A stretch of DNA of 64,000 bases from Solimonas flava DSM 18980 (GTDB lineage Bacteria > Pseudomonadota > Gammaproteobacteria > Nevskiales > Nevskiaceae). Shown here piece by piece: positions 27,240 through 38,551 of the stretch; the first letter of the stretch is position 1, and every line of letters starts with the position of its first letter. Under the pieces are notes generated by a model that had not been told where the DNA came from, ran no database searches, and saw only the letters and a program-made list of their open reading frames with translations. A program made the position numbers and the translations under genes. The DNA lies in the NCBI RefSeq assembly GCF_000426685.1, contig NZ_AUFV01000008.1:8530-72529 (forward strand). Reading direction: 5' to 3'.

Positions 27240-28553
27240 TTAGGGAGATAGCTCCCATTCCTCAACGACATGCGGCGACGGCGGCGGCAAAACCCCGGCC
27301 GCCGCACACAATCCGCGCAGGCGTTCGTAGGGCATGGCCACGCGCAGATGGAAATTGCCCTGCTCGTCGACCGCCTCGGCGCGGATCGCATGATGGGTGA
27401 ACAGCTGCGCCCGCAGCCGCGCCGCCGACGGCGGCAGAACCAGCTCCTGCTCCTGCAGCGCCGGCTGCAGGCGTTCGGCGATCGCCTCGCGCAACAGGTC
27501 GAGTCCGAGTCCCTGGCGCGCCGAAACGTAGACGCGCGCCGGCCGGCCTTCCTCGTCGCGCTCGATGCGCGGCGTTTCGTCCTCGCGCAGATCGATCTTG
27601 TTGAAGACCTGCAGGCGTGGCACTTCGTCGGCGCCGATCTCGCCCAGCACTTCCTCGACCTGCCGGATGCGGGTCGTGCGCTCGGGGTCGGCGGCGTCGA
27701 CCACGTGCAGCAGCAGCGAGGCGTCGCGCGCTTCCTCGAGCGTGGCGCGGAACGCGGCGATCAGGTCGTGCGGCAGATCGCGGATGAAGCCGACGGTGTC
27801 GGCGAGCAGCACGGTCTCGCCGGTCTTGACCGCCAGGCGCCGCACCGTGGTGTCGAGCGTCGCGAACAGCTGGCTCGACGCAAAGGTGGCGTCGCCGGTC
27901 AGGGCGTTGAACAGCGTCGACTTGCCGGCATTGGTGTAGCCGACCAGCGATACCGTCGGCACGTCGTTGCGCATGCGCGCGGCGCGGCTCTGCGCGCGGC
28001 GCCCGCGCACCGCCTCCAGATGCCGCTTGAGCGTGCCGATGCGCTCGCGGATCAGGCGGCGATCCATTTCGAGCTGGGTTTCGCCGGGGCCGCGCAGGCC
28101 GATGCCGCCGCCGCGCTGGCGCTCCAGGTGCGTCCAGCCGCGCACGAGGCGCGTGGCGACGTGGTTGAGCTGCGCCAGTTCGACCTGCAGCTTGCCCTCG
28201 TGCGAGCGGGCGCGGGTCGCGAAGATATCGAGGATCAGACCGGCGCGGTCGAGCACGCGGGCCTTGACGATCTTCTCGAGATTGCGCTCCTGGCTCGGCG
28301 ACAGCGCGTGGTTGAAGATCACCAGCTCGGCGCCGCTCGCGGCGACCGCGTCGGCGATCTCCTGGGCCTTGCCGGAGCCGACGAACAGGCCCGGATCGGG
28401 ATCGCGGCGCGAGCCGCCGATGACGTCGATGATCTCAGCGCCGGCCGAACGCGCCAGCTCGATGAATTCCTGGCGGTCGGACTCGAAGTCGGCACCGGGG
28501 AACTCGAGATGCACCAGCAGGGCCTTCTGGCCTGCTTTCGGTCGCTCAAACAT
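27240..28553 (-). CDS. hflX: ribosome-dissociating GTPase HflX
   Basis: A 437-residue GTPase that splits stalled ribosomes under stress. The N-terminal HflX domain contains LFVGSGKAQE. The GTPase domain has G1 GYTNAGKSTLFN (about residues 210-221), G3 DTVGFIRDLP and G4 NKID. The order hfq-hflX-hflK-hflC is conserved. The gap to hfq upstream is about 170 bp and has no clear terminator. Confidence 0.97.
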   Translation of the reverse strand: MFERPKAGQKALLVHLEFPGADFESDRQEFIELARSAGAEIIDVIGGSRRDPDPGLFVGSGKAQEIADAVAASGAELVIFNHALSPSQERNLEKIVKARVLDRAGLILDIFATRARSHEGKLQVELAQLNHVATRLVRGWTHLERQRGGGIGLRGPGETQLEMDRRLIRERIGTLKRHLEAVRGRRAQSRAARMRNDVPTVSLVGYTNAGKSTLFNALTGDATFASSQLFATLDTTVRRLAVKTGETVLLADTVGFIRDLPHDLIAAFRATLEEARDASLLLHVVDAADPERTTRIRQVEEVLGEIGADEVPRLQVFNKIDLREDETPRIERDEEGRPARVYVSARQGLGLDLLREAIAERLQPALQEQELVLPPSAARLRAQLFTHHAIRAEAVDEQGNFHLRVAMPYERLRGLCAAAGVLPPPSPHVVEEWELSP

Positions 28554-28723
28554 GGCGCCGGGCCGTCAGTGCGCCAGCGACGCGGCCGGGCCACGTCCGC
28601 TGCGGCGTGGCTCCGTGCGGGCCGGCAAGGGAGCCGTCACGGCATGCACCGTGACGCCGGCTCGACACGCGACCGCCGCCGGACAACCGGCGGCGGCACT
28701 GGGGGATACGGAAGACGATGCGG

Positions 28724-28984
28724 TCAAGCGGCGGGAGTCTCCGCGGCGGCGTCGCCTTCGCCTTCCGCGTCGTAGATGCGCACGGCACGCGCCGGCACGA
28801 CGGTCGAGATGGCATGCTTGTAAACCATCTGGCTGACGCTGTTGCGAAGCAGCACGACGAACGAGTCGAAAGATTCGATCTGGCCCTGCAGCTTGATGCC
28901 GTTGACGAGATAAATGGAAACCGGGATGCGTTCTTTGCGCAGGGCGTTCAGAAACGGTTCTTGTAGCGTATGACCTTTCGACAT
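28724..28984 (-). CDS. hfq: RNA chaperone Hfq
   Basis: An 86-residue hexameric RNA-binding protein that pairs small RNAs with mRNAs. The Sm1 motif [20 protein letters not shown] and Sm2 motif [10 protein letters not shown] are canonical. The C-terminal tail is short and acidic ([15 protein letters not shown]), unlike the longer E. coli tail. It lies just downstream of miaA, as usual. Confidence 0.98.
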   Translation of the reverse strand: MSKGHTLQEPFLNALRKERIPVSIYLVNGIKLQGQIESFDSFVVLLRNSVSQMVYKHAISTVVPARAVRIYDAEGEGDAAAETPAA

Positions 28985-29055
28985 CGGATTTTCCCTATTG
29001 TGTACCCGGACTTACGTGGCCCGGACGTGGTTATCGCCGGTCAGTGTAGCACTGC

Positions 29056-30012
29056 TCACGAGCCTGCGCTGTCGTCCGTGGCGGCGTGCAACGCGAGTGC
29101 CTTCTCTATGAGGTCGGCTTGCGCCGGATCAAGCCAGACCAGACCGGATTCGGAGCGCAGCCAGGTCAGCTGACGCTTGGCGAACTGGCGGGTCGCGGCC
29201 ATGCCGCGCCGGACCGCTTCGTCGATCGGATATTCGCCGGCCAGATGACCCCACAGCTGCCGGTAGCCGACCGCGCGGATCGACGGCAGCTCCGGATGCA
29301 GGTCGCCGCGCCGGTATAGCGCCGCAACCTCGTCGAGGAAGCCGGCCGCCATCATGTCGTGGAAGCGCCGTTCGATCCGCGCATGCAGTTCGGCGCGCGC
29401 CGGCGGATTCAGCGCCAGCTTGAGCCAGCGCTCGCCGCCGCCGGCGGCTTTGGGCTGCGCGTAGAAAGCGCTCGGCGCCATGCCGCTCAGCTCGGCGATC
29501 TCCAGCGCCCGCTGGATGCGTTGCTGGTCGTTCGGATGCAGGCGCGCCGCGGTCGGCGGATCGAGCGCCGCCAGGCGCGCGTGCAGCGCCGGCCAGCCGA
29601 GCCGGGCAGCCTCGGCTTCGAGCCGGGCGCGCAGCTGCGGATCGGCGGACGGCAGCGCGCTGAGGCCCTGGGTCAGGGCCCGGAAGTAGAGCATCGTGCC
29701 GCCGACCAGCAGCGGCACACGGCCGCGGCCGCGGATCTCGCCGATCAGCCGCCGCGCGTCCTCGGCGAAGCGCGCCGCCGAGTACGGCTCGGCCGGGTCG
29801 AGAATGTCGATCAGATGATGCGGCACGTCCGCCCGCATCGCCGCGTCGGGCTTGGCCGAGCCGATGTCCATACCGCGATAGACGAGCGCCGAGTCGACCG
29901 AGACGATCTCGACCGGCAGGCGCTCGGCCAGCGCCAGCGCCAGCGCGGTCTTGCCCGACGCAGTCGGACCCATCAGCAGGATGACGGGGGCGGAATCGTC
30001 GGTAGACGCCAT
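29056..30012 (-). CDS. miaA: tRNA dimethylallyltransferase
   Basis: A 318-residue enzyme that prenylates A37 of tRNAs reading UNN codons. The P-loop [15 protein letters not shown] (about residues 15-29) and [16 protein letters not shown] (about 39-54) are typical. It lies upstream of hfq on the same strand; the M48 protease gene ends 39 bp upstream. Confidence 0.97.
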   Translation of the reverse strand: MASTDDSAPVILLMGPTASGKTALALALAERLPVEIVSVDSALVYRGMDIGSAKPDAAMRADVPHHLIDILDPAEPYSAARFAEDARRLIGEIRGRGRVPLLVGGTMLYFRALTQGLSALPSADPQLRARLEAEAARLGWPALHARLAALDPPTAARLHPNDQQRIQRALEIAELSGMAPSAFYAQPKAAGGGERWLKLALNPPARAELHARIERRFHDMMAAGFLDEVAALYRRGDLHPELPSIRAVGYRQLWGHLAGEYPIDEAVRRGMAATRQFAKRQLTWLRSESGLVWLDPAQADLIEKALALHAATDDSAGS

Positions 30013-30051
30013 AGGCGCGTAGTGTACGGTCGCACTGCCCGGCTGCGGCAG

Positions 30052-31086
30052 CTACGGTTCGGCGCCGCCACGCCCGGCGCCGTCCGGCGGCAGGCTCTCC
30101 AGCGCCCGCGCGCGTTCGAGCAGCGCCGGATGCGAATCAAGCAGTCCGCCGAGCGGATCGGCACCGCCCTGCCCGCGCTGCGCGTCGAGCTTGCGCAGCA
30201 GCGCGCCGAGCCGCGCCGGCGCGATGCCGTTGACGCGCATCAGCGCGGCGGCGTAGCGATCGGCTTCTGCCTCGAACGCGCGCGAATAGCGCGCCTGCAT
30301 CAGCACGGTCGGCGCCGTCGCCAGCACGGTGCTGACGTCGCCGAACCACCATGCCGCGAGCACGCCGATCGCCGAGTTCTGCGCGATCAGGCGCAGACCG
30401 TGGCGATGATGCACGTGACCGAGTTCGTGACCGATGACGCCGAGGATCTGTGCGTCGTCGTCGGCCAGCGCCACCAGCTCGTCGAGCAGCACGACCGTAC
30501 CGTCCGGCAGCGCGAATGCGTTCGGCCCGAGATCGGGGGCGCTGCGAAACTCCAGCCGGTATACCGGCTGCGAACCGTCGGGCGCGCGCAAGGCCTCGGC
30601 GGCGCCGGTCAGATCGGCGGCGCGCGTCGGATCGAGCGTCGATTTGTGCAGCAGATGGCGGTCGAGCAGGTCCAGGCTCTGTTCGGACAGGACCCGCGTC
30701 ATGCGCTCCGGCATCGTGTCGGCGATCCACTGCGCACCGCGCGGCACGCCCCAGACCAGTGTCGCCGCGGCGAGCAATCCGATCGCGACGACCGCCAGCG
30801 CGACGATCTTCCAGTCGGCCTCGGCGCGATGCAGCCAGCCGCGCCCGAGCGGCGTGCGCCGCAGCATCGCCTCCAGCGCCGCGTGGTCGCGCAGCTCGCA
30901 GGACGCGCCGTCGGCGAACGCGATCGTGCGCGGCGCGCGGCCGATGCGCGCCGACAGGCGCAGCGTCGCAAGCGGCTCGCGGCGCTCGATGCCGTCACCG
31001 CAAACGTGCAGGTCGTCGCCGTCGAGCGCGACGCGCACGGCGTGGCCGCGCGCGTGGCGTCCGTCGAAATAGACCGCGTCGAGCAT
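30052..31086 (-). CDS. membrane-anchored M48 zinc metalloprotease
   Basis: A 344-residue protein. An N-terminal cytosolic domain of about 95 residues precedes a membrane segment (about 94-112, IVALAVVAIGLLAAATLVWG) and an M48 peptidase domain with HELGHVHHRHG (about residue 220) and the third zinc ligand in EAEADRYAAALM. Related to the HtpX/Oma1/BepA peptidases of envelope quality control. Its start is 6 bp from the stop of the upstream DUF898 gene; this pair occurs together in several gammaproteobacteria, so the two likely work together. It interrupts the usual mutL-miaA adjacency. Confidence 0.88.
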   Translation of the reverse strand: MLDAVYFDGRHARGHAVRVALDGDDLHVCGDGIERREPLATLRLSARIGRAPRTIAFADGASCELRDHAALEAMLRRTPLGRGWLHRAEADWKIVALAVVAIGLLAAATLVWGVPRGAQWIADTMPERMTRVLSEQSLDLLDRHLLHKSTLDPTRAADLTGAAEALRAPDGSQPVYRLEFRSAPDLGPNAFALPDGTVVLLDELVALADDDAQILGVIGHELGHVHHRHGLRLIAQNSAIGVLAAWWFGDVSTVLATAPTVLMQARYSRAFEAEADRYAAALMRVNGIAPARLGALLRKLDAQRGQGGADPLGGLLDSHPALLERARALESLPPDGAGRGGAEP

Positions 31087-31092
31087 GGCCCT

Positions 31093-32151
31093 TCAGAGCC
31101 CGATGTCGATGTCGAACAGCTCGGCGGTTTCCTCGCCGAGCGCAGCGACCTCGACGCCGGCATCGGCGACGATGGCGTCGAGCGAACCTTCGACCTGCAG
31201 GCTCGTGCAGCTCGCACGGTAACGGGCGACGCGCACCGCCGCCCACGGCATGAACAGGCCCAGCGTCAGCGCCACGAGCACGAAGTTGCTCGCCGTGATC
31301 CCGAGCAGGCGCCAGCCGGACAGCCGGCTGACGAAACGATGCGGGCCGAGCGCCGTGTGATTCCAGATCAGGTTCTGGATCGCCGCCTGAAACAGCGGGC
31401 CGAGCACCAGCGCTCCGAACAGGAACACGGCGAGAAAGCCGAAGCCGGCGGCCGCCACCGCCTCCGGATCAGGCTTGCCGCCGGCCTTCGCACTGGCCGA
31501 CAGGCCGATGATCGGCAGGAACGCGAGCGCGAACAGCACCGCGAAGCCGACCATGAACGGCAGATAGGTCCGGTAAAAGCGCCCGACGCCGGCGCTGAAC
31601 GAGAACGCGCTGCCGCCAAAGCAGGCGTTGCCGTGCTGGTAACGCTTGAGGCGCTGGTGGAACAGCGGCGCGGCGAGATAGGCGGTGAAGAACATCAGCG
31701 CGCCGTAGCCGAGGAACACCCCGTAGGCGCCGGCCAGTGAACCGCGAAAGCTGAAGCGCAACCCGCGATAGCTGCTGTAGTGCGCGCGGAAGCGAAAAGC
31801 GTTGCGCAGCAGCCAGGGCATCACCAGCGCGATCAGCACCAGCGCGACCGCCGTCCACACCGACAGGTAGGTCGTCGCGAAGTGATAGATCAGCAGCAGG
31901 CCGAGCGCGATCAGGCGGCCCTTGAGGATCGACCAGGGCTTGCCGTGGTAGTCGAACGGCGCGCCGGCCAGCTCGGTGTTGCGATAGAAGTACTGCAGGC
32001 GCCGGACTTTCGCCCACGGCGAATAAAGCCCCAGCGTGACCAGCGTCAGCAGCAGGTTGACGATCCAGATGCCGAAGTATTCGCCACCGGAACCATTGAA
32101 GCGGAACGGCTCGGTCTGCACCGGCGGCGCCGGCGTCGGTTCGCTATCCAT
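31093..32151 (-). CDS. DUF898 (YjgN-like) multi-spanning membrane protein
   Basis: A 352-residue inner-membrane protein with about seven hydrophobic segments and the repeated YjgN signature (FRFNGSGGEYFGIWIVNLLL and later FQAAIQNLIWNHTALG), characteristic of DUF898. Function unknown. It is tightly linked to the downstream M48 protease gene. The Shine-Dalgarno region is a run of nine G residues only 2 bases from the ATG, which is unusual (see the separate entry). Confidence 0.88.
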   Translation of the reverse strand: MDSEPTPAPPVQTEPFRFNGSGGEYFGIWIVNLLLTLVTLGLYSPWAKVRRLQYFYRNTELAGAPFDYHGKPWSILKGRLIALGLLLIYHFATTYLSVWTAVALVLIALVMPWLLRNAFRFRAHYSSYRGLRFSFRGSLAGAYGVFLGYGALMFFTAYLAAPLFHQRLKRYQHGNACFGGSAFSFSAGVGRFYRTYLPFMVGFAVLFALAFLPIIGLSASAKAGGKPDPEAVAAAGFGFLAVFLFGALVLGPLFQAAIQNLIWNHTALGPHRFVSRLSGWRLLGITASNFVLVALTLGLFMPWAAVRVARYRASCTSLQVEGSLDAIVADAGVEVAALGEETAELFDIDIGL

Positions 32152-32153
32152 AT

Positions 32154-32162
32154 CCCCCCCCC
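32154..32162 (-). promoter_or_regulatory. G9 homopolymer acting as ribosome binding site of the DUF898 gene
   Basis: On the minus strand nine G residues are followed by AT and the ATG start. The run provides the only Shine-Dalgarno-like sequence, so changes in tract length by slippage would shift binding spacing and could vary expression of this gene and the coupled protease. Inference from sequence only. Confidence 0.5.
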
Positions 32163-32244
32163 GGGATCGAAGTCATCGAAGTCGATGAATGCCTGCACGC
32201 CCGCGCGGCGCCCACGGCCACTTCGAGGATAAACAAACGGACGT

Positions 32245-34080
32245 TCAGCGTCCGCGCAGGAACAGCCGGTCCAGCTCGGCGACTGTGATCTGCACCCAGG
32301 TCGGCCGGCCGTGATTGCACTGGCCGGCGAGTTCCGTGCGCTCCATGTCGCGCAGCAAGGCGTCCATCTCGGCCAGCGTCAGGCGGCGGTGCGCCTTGAT
32401 CGCCGCCTTGCAGGCGACGTCGGCGAGCACGCGGTGCTGTGCGTCGAGCGCCTCGCCGAAATGTGAAGCCGTCTCGCGGCGCGTCTCGTCGCCGGCGAGT
32501 TCGCGCAACAGCGCACCGACATCGCTACGTGCCAGCAGCGGCGGTACCGCGCGCACGAGGATACTGCCGGGCCCGCTGCGGTCGAAGTCGATGCCGTAGG
32601 CGTGCAGCTGCTCGCGCCGCGCTTCGAGCGCGTCGGCCTCGTCCTCGGCCAGCGTCACCACTTCCGGCACCAGCAGCGCCTGCGCCGGAATGCCGCCGTC
32701 GGCGAGCTGGCGCTTGAGGCGTTCGTAGAGCACGCGCTCATGGCCGGCATGCGCATCGACCAGCACCAGGCCGTGATCGTTCTGCGCGAGGATGTAAATG
32801 CCGTGCACCTGCGCGAGCGGCGTGCCGAGCGGCCGGTCGTCCACCGGCGCCGGCGCCGGCTCGATGCCGACCGCCGATGCCGCGGCAACCGGCGCGTAGG
32901 CCGGCGACGGCGGCTCGCGCAGATCGAGCCGTGCCGGCGGCCGCCAGGCCGGCGGCGACACGGCCTCGCGGGCGACGTAGCCGGGCAGCACACCGGCACT
33001 CGCCGCACTCGCCGCCGGCGGCGCCGCGGCAGCAGACGCTTCGGAGCCGGCGAATGTGACCTGATGATGCCGTTCCGGCTCGGGCCGCAAGCGGCGCAGC
33101 AACTGGTGCACCGCGCCGAACAGCAGGTCGTGCACGCGCGCGGCATCGCGGAAGCGCACCTCGGTCTTCTGCGGATGCACGTTGACGTCGACCGCCGCCG
33201 GATCGAGTTCGAGATAGACGACGTAGGCCGGATGGTGCGTCGAGTGCATGGCGTCGGCGAAGGCGCGCTTGAGGGCGAACGCCATCAGGCGGTCGCGCAC
33301 GAGGCGGCCGTTGACATAGACGTACTGCAGGTCGGCGCTCGGCCTCGCGAAGCTCGGCAGACCAATCCAGCCGTGCAGACGCATGCCGAGCCGCGCCTCG
33401 TCGATGGCCACCGACGCAGCGACGAAATCGTCGCCGCAGATCGCGCGAATGCGCGCCAGCCGGCCTTCCTCACCGGCCGCCGGCGTCAGGTCGAAGATGC
33501 GGCGGTTGTTGTGGCGCAGCGAGAAGCCGACGTCGAAGCGCGACAGCGCGATGCGCGACAGCGCCTGCTGGATCTGGCGGAACTCGGTGGCTTCCGATTT
33601 CAGGAACTTGCGCCGCGCCGGCGTGTTGAAGAACAGGTCGCGGACTTCGATCGTCGTGCCGAACGGATGCGCGGCCGGCCGCGGCTGCACGCCGTCGATG
33701 TGTCCGGCGCCGGCCAGCTCCCAGGCGTGATCGGCCTCGGCGGTGCGCGAGGCGAGCCTGAGCCGCGACACCGACAGAATGCTCGGCAGCGCCTCGCCGC
33801 GAAAGCCCAGCGTCGCGACGCGCTCGAGATCGTCGAAGCTCGCGATCTTGCTGGTCGCGTGCCGCGTCAGCGCCAGCGCCAGCTCGTCGCGGCCGATGCC
33901 CTTGCCGTCGTCGCGGATGCGGATCAGCCCCGCCCCGCCCTGCTCGATCTCGACTTCGACCGCACGCGCACCGGCGTCGAGGCTGTTCTCGACCAGCTCC
34001 TTGACGACCGCAGCCGGGCGCTCGACGACTTCGCCGGCCGCGATCTGATTGACGAGCGTGTCGGGAAGAACGCGGATCAT
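32245..34080 (-). CDS. mutL: DNA mismatch repair protein MutL
   Basis: A 611-residue protein. The N-terminal GHKL ATPase has ENSLDAGA (about 31-38), DDGKGI and GFRGEALPSI. The C-terminal dimerisation domain includes DAHAGHERVLYE (about 430), where the first Q of the usual DQHA is A, and QCNHGRPTW near the end. The middle linker is Ala/Pro-rich. MutL couples MutS mismatch recognition to downstream repair. amiB, often upstream in other gammaproteobacteria, is not here. Confidence 0.97.
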   Translation of the reverse strand: MIRVLPDTLVNQIAAGEVVERPAAVVKELVENSLDAGARAVEVEIEQGGAGLIRIRDDGKGIGRDELALALTRHATSKIASFDDLERVATLGFRGEALPSILSVSRLRLASRTAEADHAWELAGAGHIDGVQPRPAAHPFGTTIEVRDLFFNTPARRKFLKSEATEFRQIQQALSRIALSRFDVGFSLRHNNRRIFDLTPAAGEEGRLARIRAICGDDFVAASVAIDEARLGMRLHGWIGLPSFARPSADLQYVYVNGRLVRDRLMAFALKRAFADAMHSTHHPAYVVYLELDPAAVDVNVHPQKTEVRFRDAARVHDLLFGAVHQLLRRLRPEPERHHQVTFAGSEASAAAAPPAASAASAGVLPGYVAREAVSPPAWRPPARLDLREPPSPAYAPVAAASAVGIEPAPAPVDDRPLGTPLAQVHGIYILAQNDHGLVLVDAHAGHERVLYERLKRQLADGGIPAQALLVPEVVTLAEDEADALEARREQLHAYGIDFDRSGPGSILVRAVPPLLARSDVGALLRELAGDETRRETASHFGEALDAQHRVLADVACKAAIKAHRRLTLAEMDALLRDMERTELAGQCNHGRPTWVQITVAELDRLFLRGR

Positions 34081-34197
34081 CGTGACAGTCTATCGTTCAT
34101 CGTCATGGCGCAGCGCCGCGACACCGCGCGCGCAGGCTGCGGATTCCGGATGGCGTCGCCGGCGCTACGGGCGCCTCACCATGGCGCTGGGCATGCC

Positions 34198-35887
<1,690 letters not shown>

Positions 35888-35894
35888 GTCCGCC

Positions 35895-36278
35895 TCAGGC
35901 CTTCAGGCCGTTGTAGGTCGCGATGCCGAGCAGGGTCATCAGCAACGAGCCGCCGAGATGCAGGCCGATCGTCGCCAGCGCCCAGCCGTACTGCTCACGC
36001 AGCAGCAAGGTGCTGGTCTCGGCCGAGAATGTCGAGAACGTGGTCAGGCCACCGAGAAAGCCGGTGGCGAGCAGCAGGCGCAGCTCCGGCGGCAACGTCT
36101 GGTGATGCGCGAACAGCGCCATCGCCAGCCCCATCAGATAGCCGCCGAGCAGGTTCGCTGCCAGCGTGCCGAACGGCACGGTCGGGAACAGCGGGTTCAG
36201 CCACAGGCCGAGCAGCCAGCGCAGCCAGGCACCGCAGGCGGCGCCGATGCCGACCATCACGAATCCGGAACCGCTCAT
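35895..36278 (-). CDS. crcB: fluoride channel CrcB (Fluc)
   Basis: A 127-residue four-helix membrane protein that forms a dual-topology dimeric fluoride exporter. The diagnostic [15 protein letters not shown] is present (about residues 72-86), as are [10 protein letters not shown] and [15 protein letters not shown]. The start at 36278 matches the family. No convincing fluoride riboswitch precedes it. Confidence 0.95.
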   Translation of the reverse strand: MSGSGFVMVGIGAACGAWLRWLLGLWLNPLFPTVPFGTLAANLLGGYLMGLAMALFAHHQTLPPELRLLLATGFLGGLTTFSTFSAETSTLLLREQYGWALATIGLHLGGSLLMTLLGIATYNGLKA

Positions 36279-36384
36279 GAGCCTCCTCGGGCGAAAATGC
36301 ACAGCCCCCGTATCGAGCCGTGCCGCGCCAAGCATGCCATCTCCAGACGCAGGCGCGCAGGCCTGCAGCCCGGCAAGCGGCGTA

Positions 36385-37719
36385 TCAGCGCGTCTTGCGC
36401 GCGGCGCGCAACTGCGCGAGCCGTTCGCCGATCTTGATCTCGAGGCCGCGCGGCACCGGCGCGTACAGCTCGGTGCCGAGCAGGCGATCCGGCAGGAACT
36501 GCTGGCCTGCCGCCACGGCGCCCGCTTCGTCGTGATCGTAGCGATAGCCCTGGCCGTAGCCGAGGTCCTTCATCAGCTTGGTCGGCGCGTTGCGGATGTG
36601 CATCGGCACTTCCAGCGTACCGGTCTGCTCGACCAGCGCACGCGCCGCGTTGTAGCCGGCGTAGACCGCGTTGCTCTTCGGCGCGCAGGCCAGATAGACG
36701 ACGGCGATCGCCAGCGCCAGCTCGCCTTCCGGGCTGCCGAGACGCTCGTAGGTGTCCCAGCCGTCGAGGCACAGGCGCTGCGCGCGTGGATCGGCCAGGC
36801 CGATGTCCTCGATCGCCATGCGCGTGATGCGGCGCGCCAGATAGGCGGCGTCGACGCCGCCGTCGAGCATGCGCGCGAACCAGTACAGCGCTGCGTCCGG
36901 ATCGCTGCCGCGCACGCTCTTGTGCAGCGCCGAGATCTGGTCGTAGAAGTTCTCGCCGCCCTTGTCGAAGCGGCGCAGGCCGCGGCCGATCAGCTTGTCG
37001 AGCACCTGATCGTCGCGGCCGGCTTCGGCGCGGCCGAGTTCGACCGCGGTTTCGAGCAGCACCAAGCTGCGCCGCGCGTCGCCGTCGGCGGCCTCGGCGA
37101 TGCGATCGAGCCAGCGCGCCGGCAGTGCGTCGGCCGCCAGGCCCAGGCCGCGTTCGGCATCGCTCAGCGCGCGCACCAGCAGATCGCGGATCGCGGTCTC
37201 GTCGAGGCCGCGCAGCACGAACACGCGCAGCCGCGACAGCAGCGCCGCATTGAGCTCGAACGAGGGATTCTCGGTGGTCGCGCCGATCAGCGTGATCGTG
37301 CCGTCCTCGACGTACGGCAGCAGCGCGTCCTGCTGGCTCTTGTTGAAGCGGTGGATTTCGTCGATGAACAGCACCGTGCGCCGCGGCGCAAGCCCCTGGC
37401 GCAGCGCCTGCGCATGGGCGACCGCCTCGCGGATGTCCTTGACGCCGGCGAGCACCGCCGACAGCGTCAGGAACTCGGCATCGCTGTACTGCGCGAGCAG
37501 GCGCGCGAGCGTGGTCTTGCCGACGCCCGGCGGCCCCCAGAACACCATCGACGGCACGCTGCCGGCCTCGAGCAGCACGCGCAGCGGGCCGCCGGCGCCC
37601 AGCAGGTGATCCTGGCCGACGACCTCGTCGAGCGTGCGCGGCCGCATGCGCTCGGCCAGCGGCTGCGCCGGATCGGGCCGGCGTCCGCCGGACGTCGACC
37701 CCGGCGAACGCCCGGTCAT
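36385..37719 (-). CDS. rarA: replication-associated recombination protein RarA (MgsA)
   Basis: A 444-residue AAA+ clamp-loader-like ATPase acting at stalled forks. Walker A is [15 protein letters not shown], Walker [14 protein letters not shown], and the N-terminal [22 protein letters not shown] matches RarA. The start is uncertain: ATG at 37719 gives a family-like N-terminus, while GTG at 37749 has a better GAGG. It lies between lolA and crcB, as in Pseudomonas. Confidence 0.95.
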   Translation of the reverse strand: MTGRSPGSTSGGRRPDPAQPLAERMRPRTLDEVVGQDHLLGAGGPLRVLLEAGSVPSMVFWGPPGVGKTTLARLLAQYSDAEFLTLSAVLAGVKDIREAVAHAQALRQGLAPRRTVLFIDEIHRFNKSQQDALLPYVEDGTITLIGATTENPSFELNAALLSRLRVFVLRGLDETAIRDLLVRALSDAERGLGLAADALPARWLDRIAEAADGDARRSLVLLETAVELGRAEAGRDDQVLDKLIGRGLRRFDKGGENFYDQISALHKSVRGSDPDAALYWFARMLDGGVDAAYLARRITRMAIEDIGLADPRAQRLCLDGWDTYERLGSPEGELALAIAVVYLACAPKSNAVYAGYNAARALVEQTGTLEVPMHIRNAPTKLMKDLGYGQGYRYDHDEAGAVAAGQQFLPDRLLGTELYAPVPRGLEIKIGERLAQLRAARKTR

Positions 37720-37828
37720 GGAGGGCTGCGCCGGCGTGCGATCAGCCACGGGCAGCCTCGCCGGCAACGGCGTCGCGAAGGGCCGAAGGGGTTTCTCCGG
37801 AGAAGGTGCCAGCGTCGCTCACGGCGCC

Positions 37829-38467
37829 TTAACGCCCCGCCCCGTCGTCGATCACTTCCGTGCCCTTCGGCGGCGTGAAGCGGAACAGCGCGGCATCGAG
37901 CTTGACGCCGGTCTTGATGTCGGAGAAGCGGATGTCGGTATTGCCGCCGAGCGCATCGAAGAACTGCATGCGCTGCGGCACGCCGTTCTTCAGCCACAGT
38001 TCGATCGACTGGAAGTCGCTGTTGACCTCGCCGCCCTTGGGCCTGAGGCGGACGACGTCGGCGCCCTCCTTCTGCCCGCCGGATTCGACGGTGAAGGCGT
38101 CGCCGAGCAGCGAGCGCTGCGCCAGCAGCGCCGCCGGCGTGCCTTTCAGCACCTGATCGGCCGGACGCACCGTCACCTGCGCGAGATCCGGCTCGTAGTT
38201 CCAGATCTTGTTGCCGTCGCAGACCATCAGCTGCTCGTACGGTTGGTCGTAGCGCCAGCGGAAGCGTCCGGGGCGCGACAGGTCGAAGGTGCCGCTGCGC
38301 TGCGCCAGCACCTCGCCGTGCTCGTCCTTCTGCGTCTGCTCGAAGCGCGCGCTGAGCGTCTGCGCGCCGTCGACGAAGCGCCGGAGCGCGTCGTCGGCCG
38401 GACCGGCATGGGCCTGCGCGCCGCACAGCGCGAGGACAGCGAACAGCAGGGTCGACAGCTTCTTCAT
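37829..38467 (-). CDS. lolA: outer-membrane lipoprotein carrier LolA
   Basis: A 212-residue periplasmic chaperone with a signal peptide (about 1-21, ending AQAHA). It carries lipoproteins from LolCDE to LolB. Family features include RFEQTQKDEHGEVLAQRSGTF in parts, PGRFRWRYDQPYEQLMVCDG and a beta-barrel-like second half. It follows ftsK on the same strand, 84 bp downstream. Confidence 0.93.
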   Translation of the reverse strand: MKKLSTLLFAVLALCGAQAHAGPADDALRRFVDGAQTLSARFEQTQKDEHGEVLAQRSGTFDLSRPGRFRWRYDQPYEQLMVCDGNKIWNYEPDLAQVTVRPADQVLKGTPAALLAQRSLLGDAFTVESGGQKEGADVVRLRPKGGEVNSDFQSIELWLKNGVPQRMQFFDALGGNTDIRFSDIKTGVKLDAALFRFTPPKGTEVIDDGAGR

Positions 38468-38551
38468 GGAGGGAACCCGGTGAAAGGACGCGCCACTATC
38501 GGCGGCGGCGCTGAATCGGATCTGACTCCGCGCAAGATCCCGGACGACGCG

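Noticed and set aside
29359-31740. 793-codon plus-strand frame over miaA and the M48 gene
   Set aside because: Arg/Gln-rich antisense shadow; miaA and M48 motifs are intact on the other strand.
36279-36384. Possible fluoride riboswitch before crcB
   Set aside because: A GGAGATGG is present, but the CCGCC and TGATGRCTCC parts of the consensus are missing.
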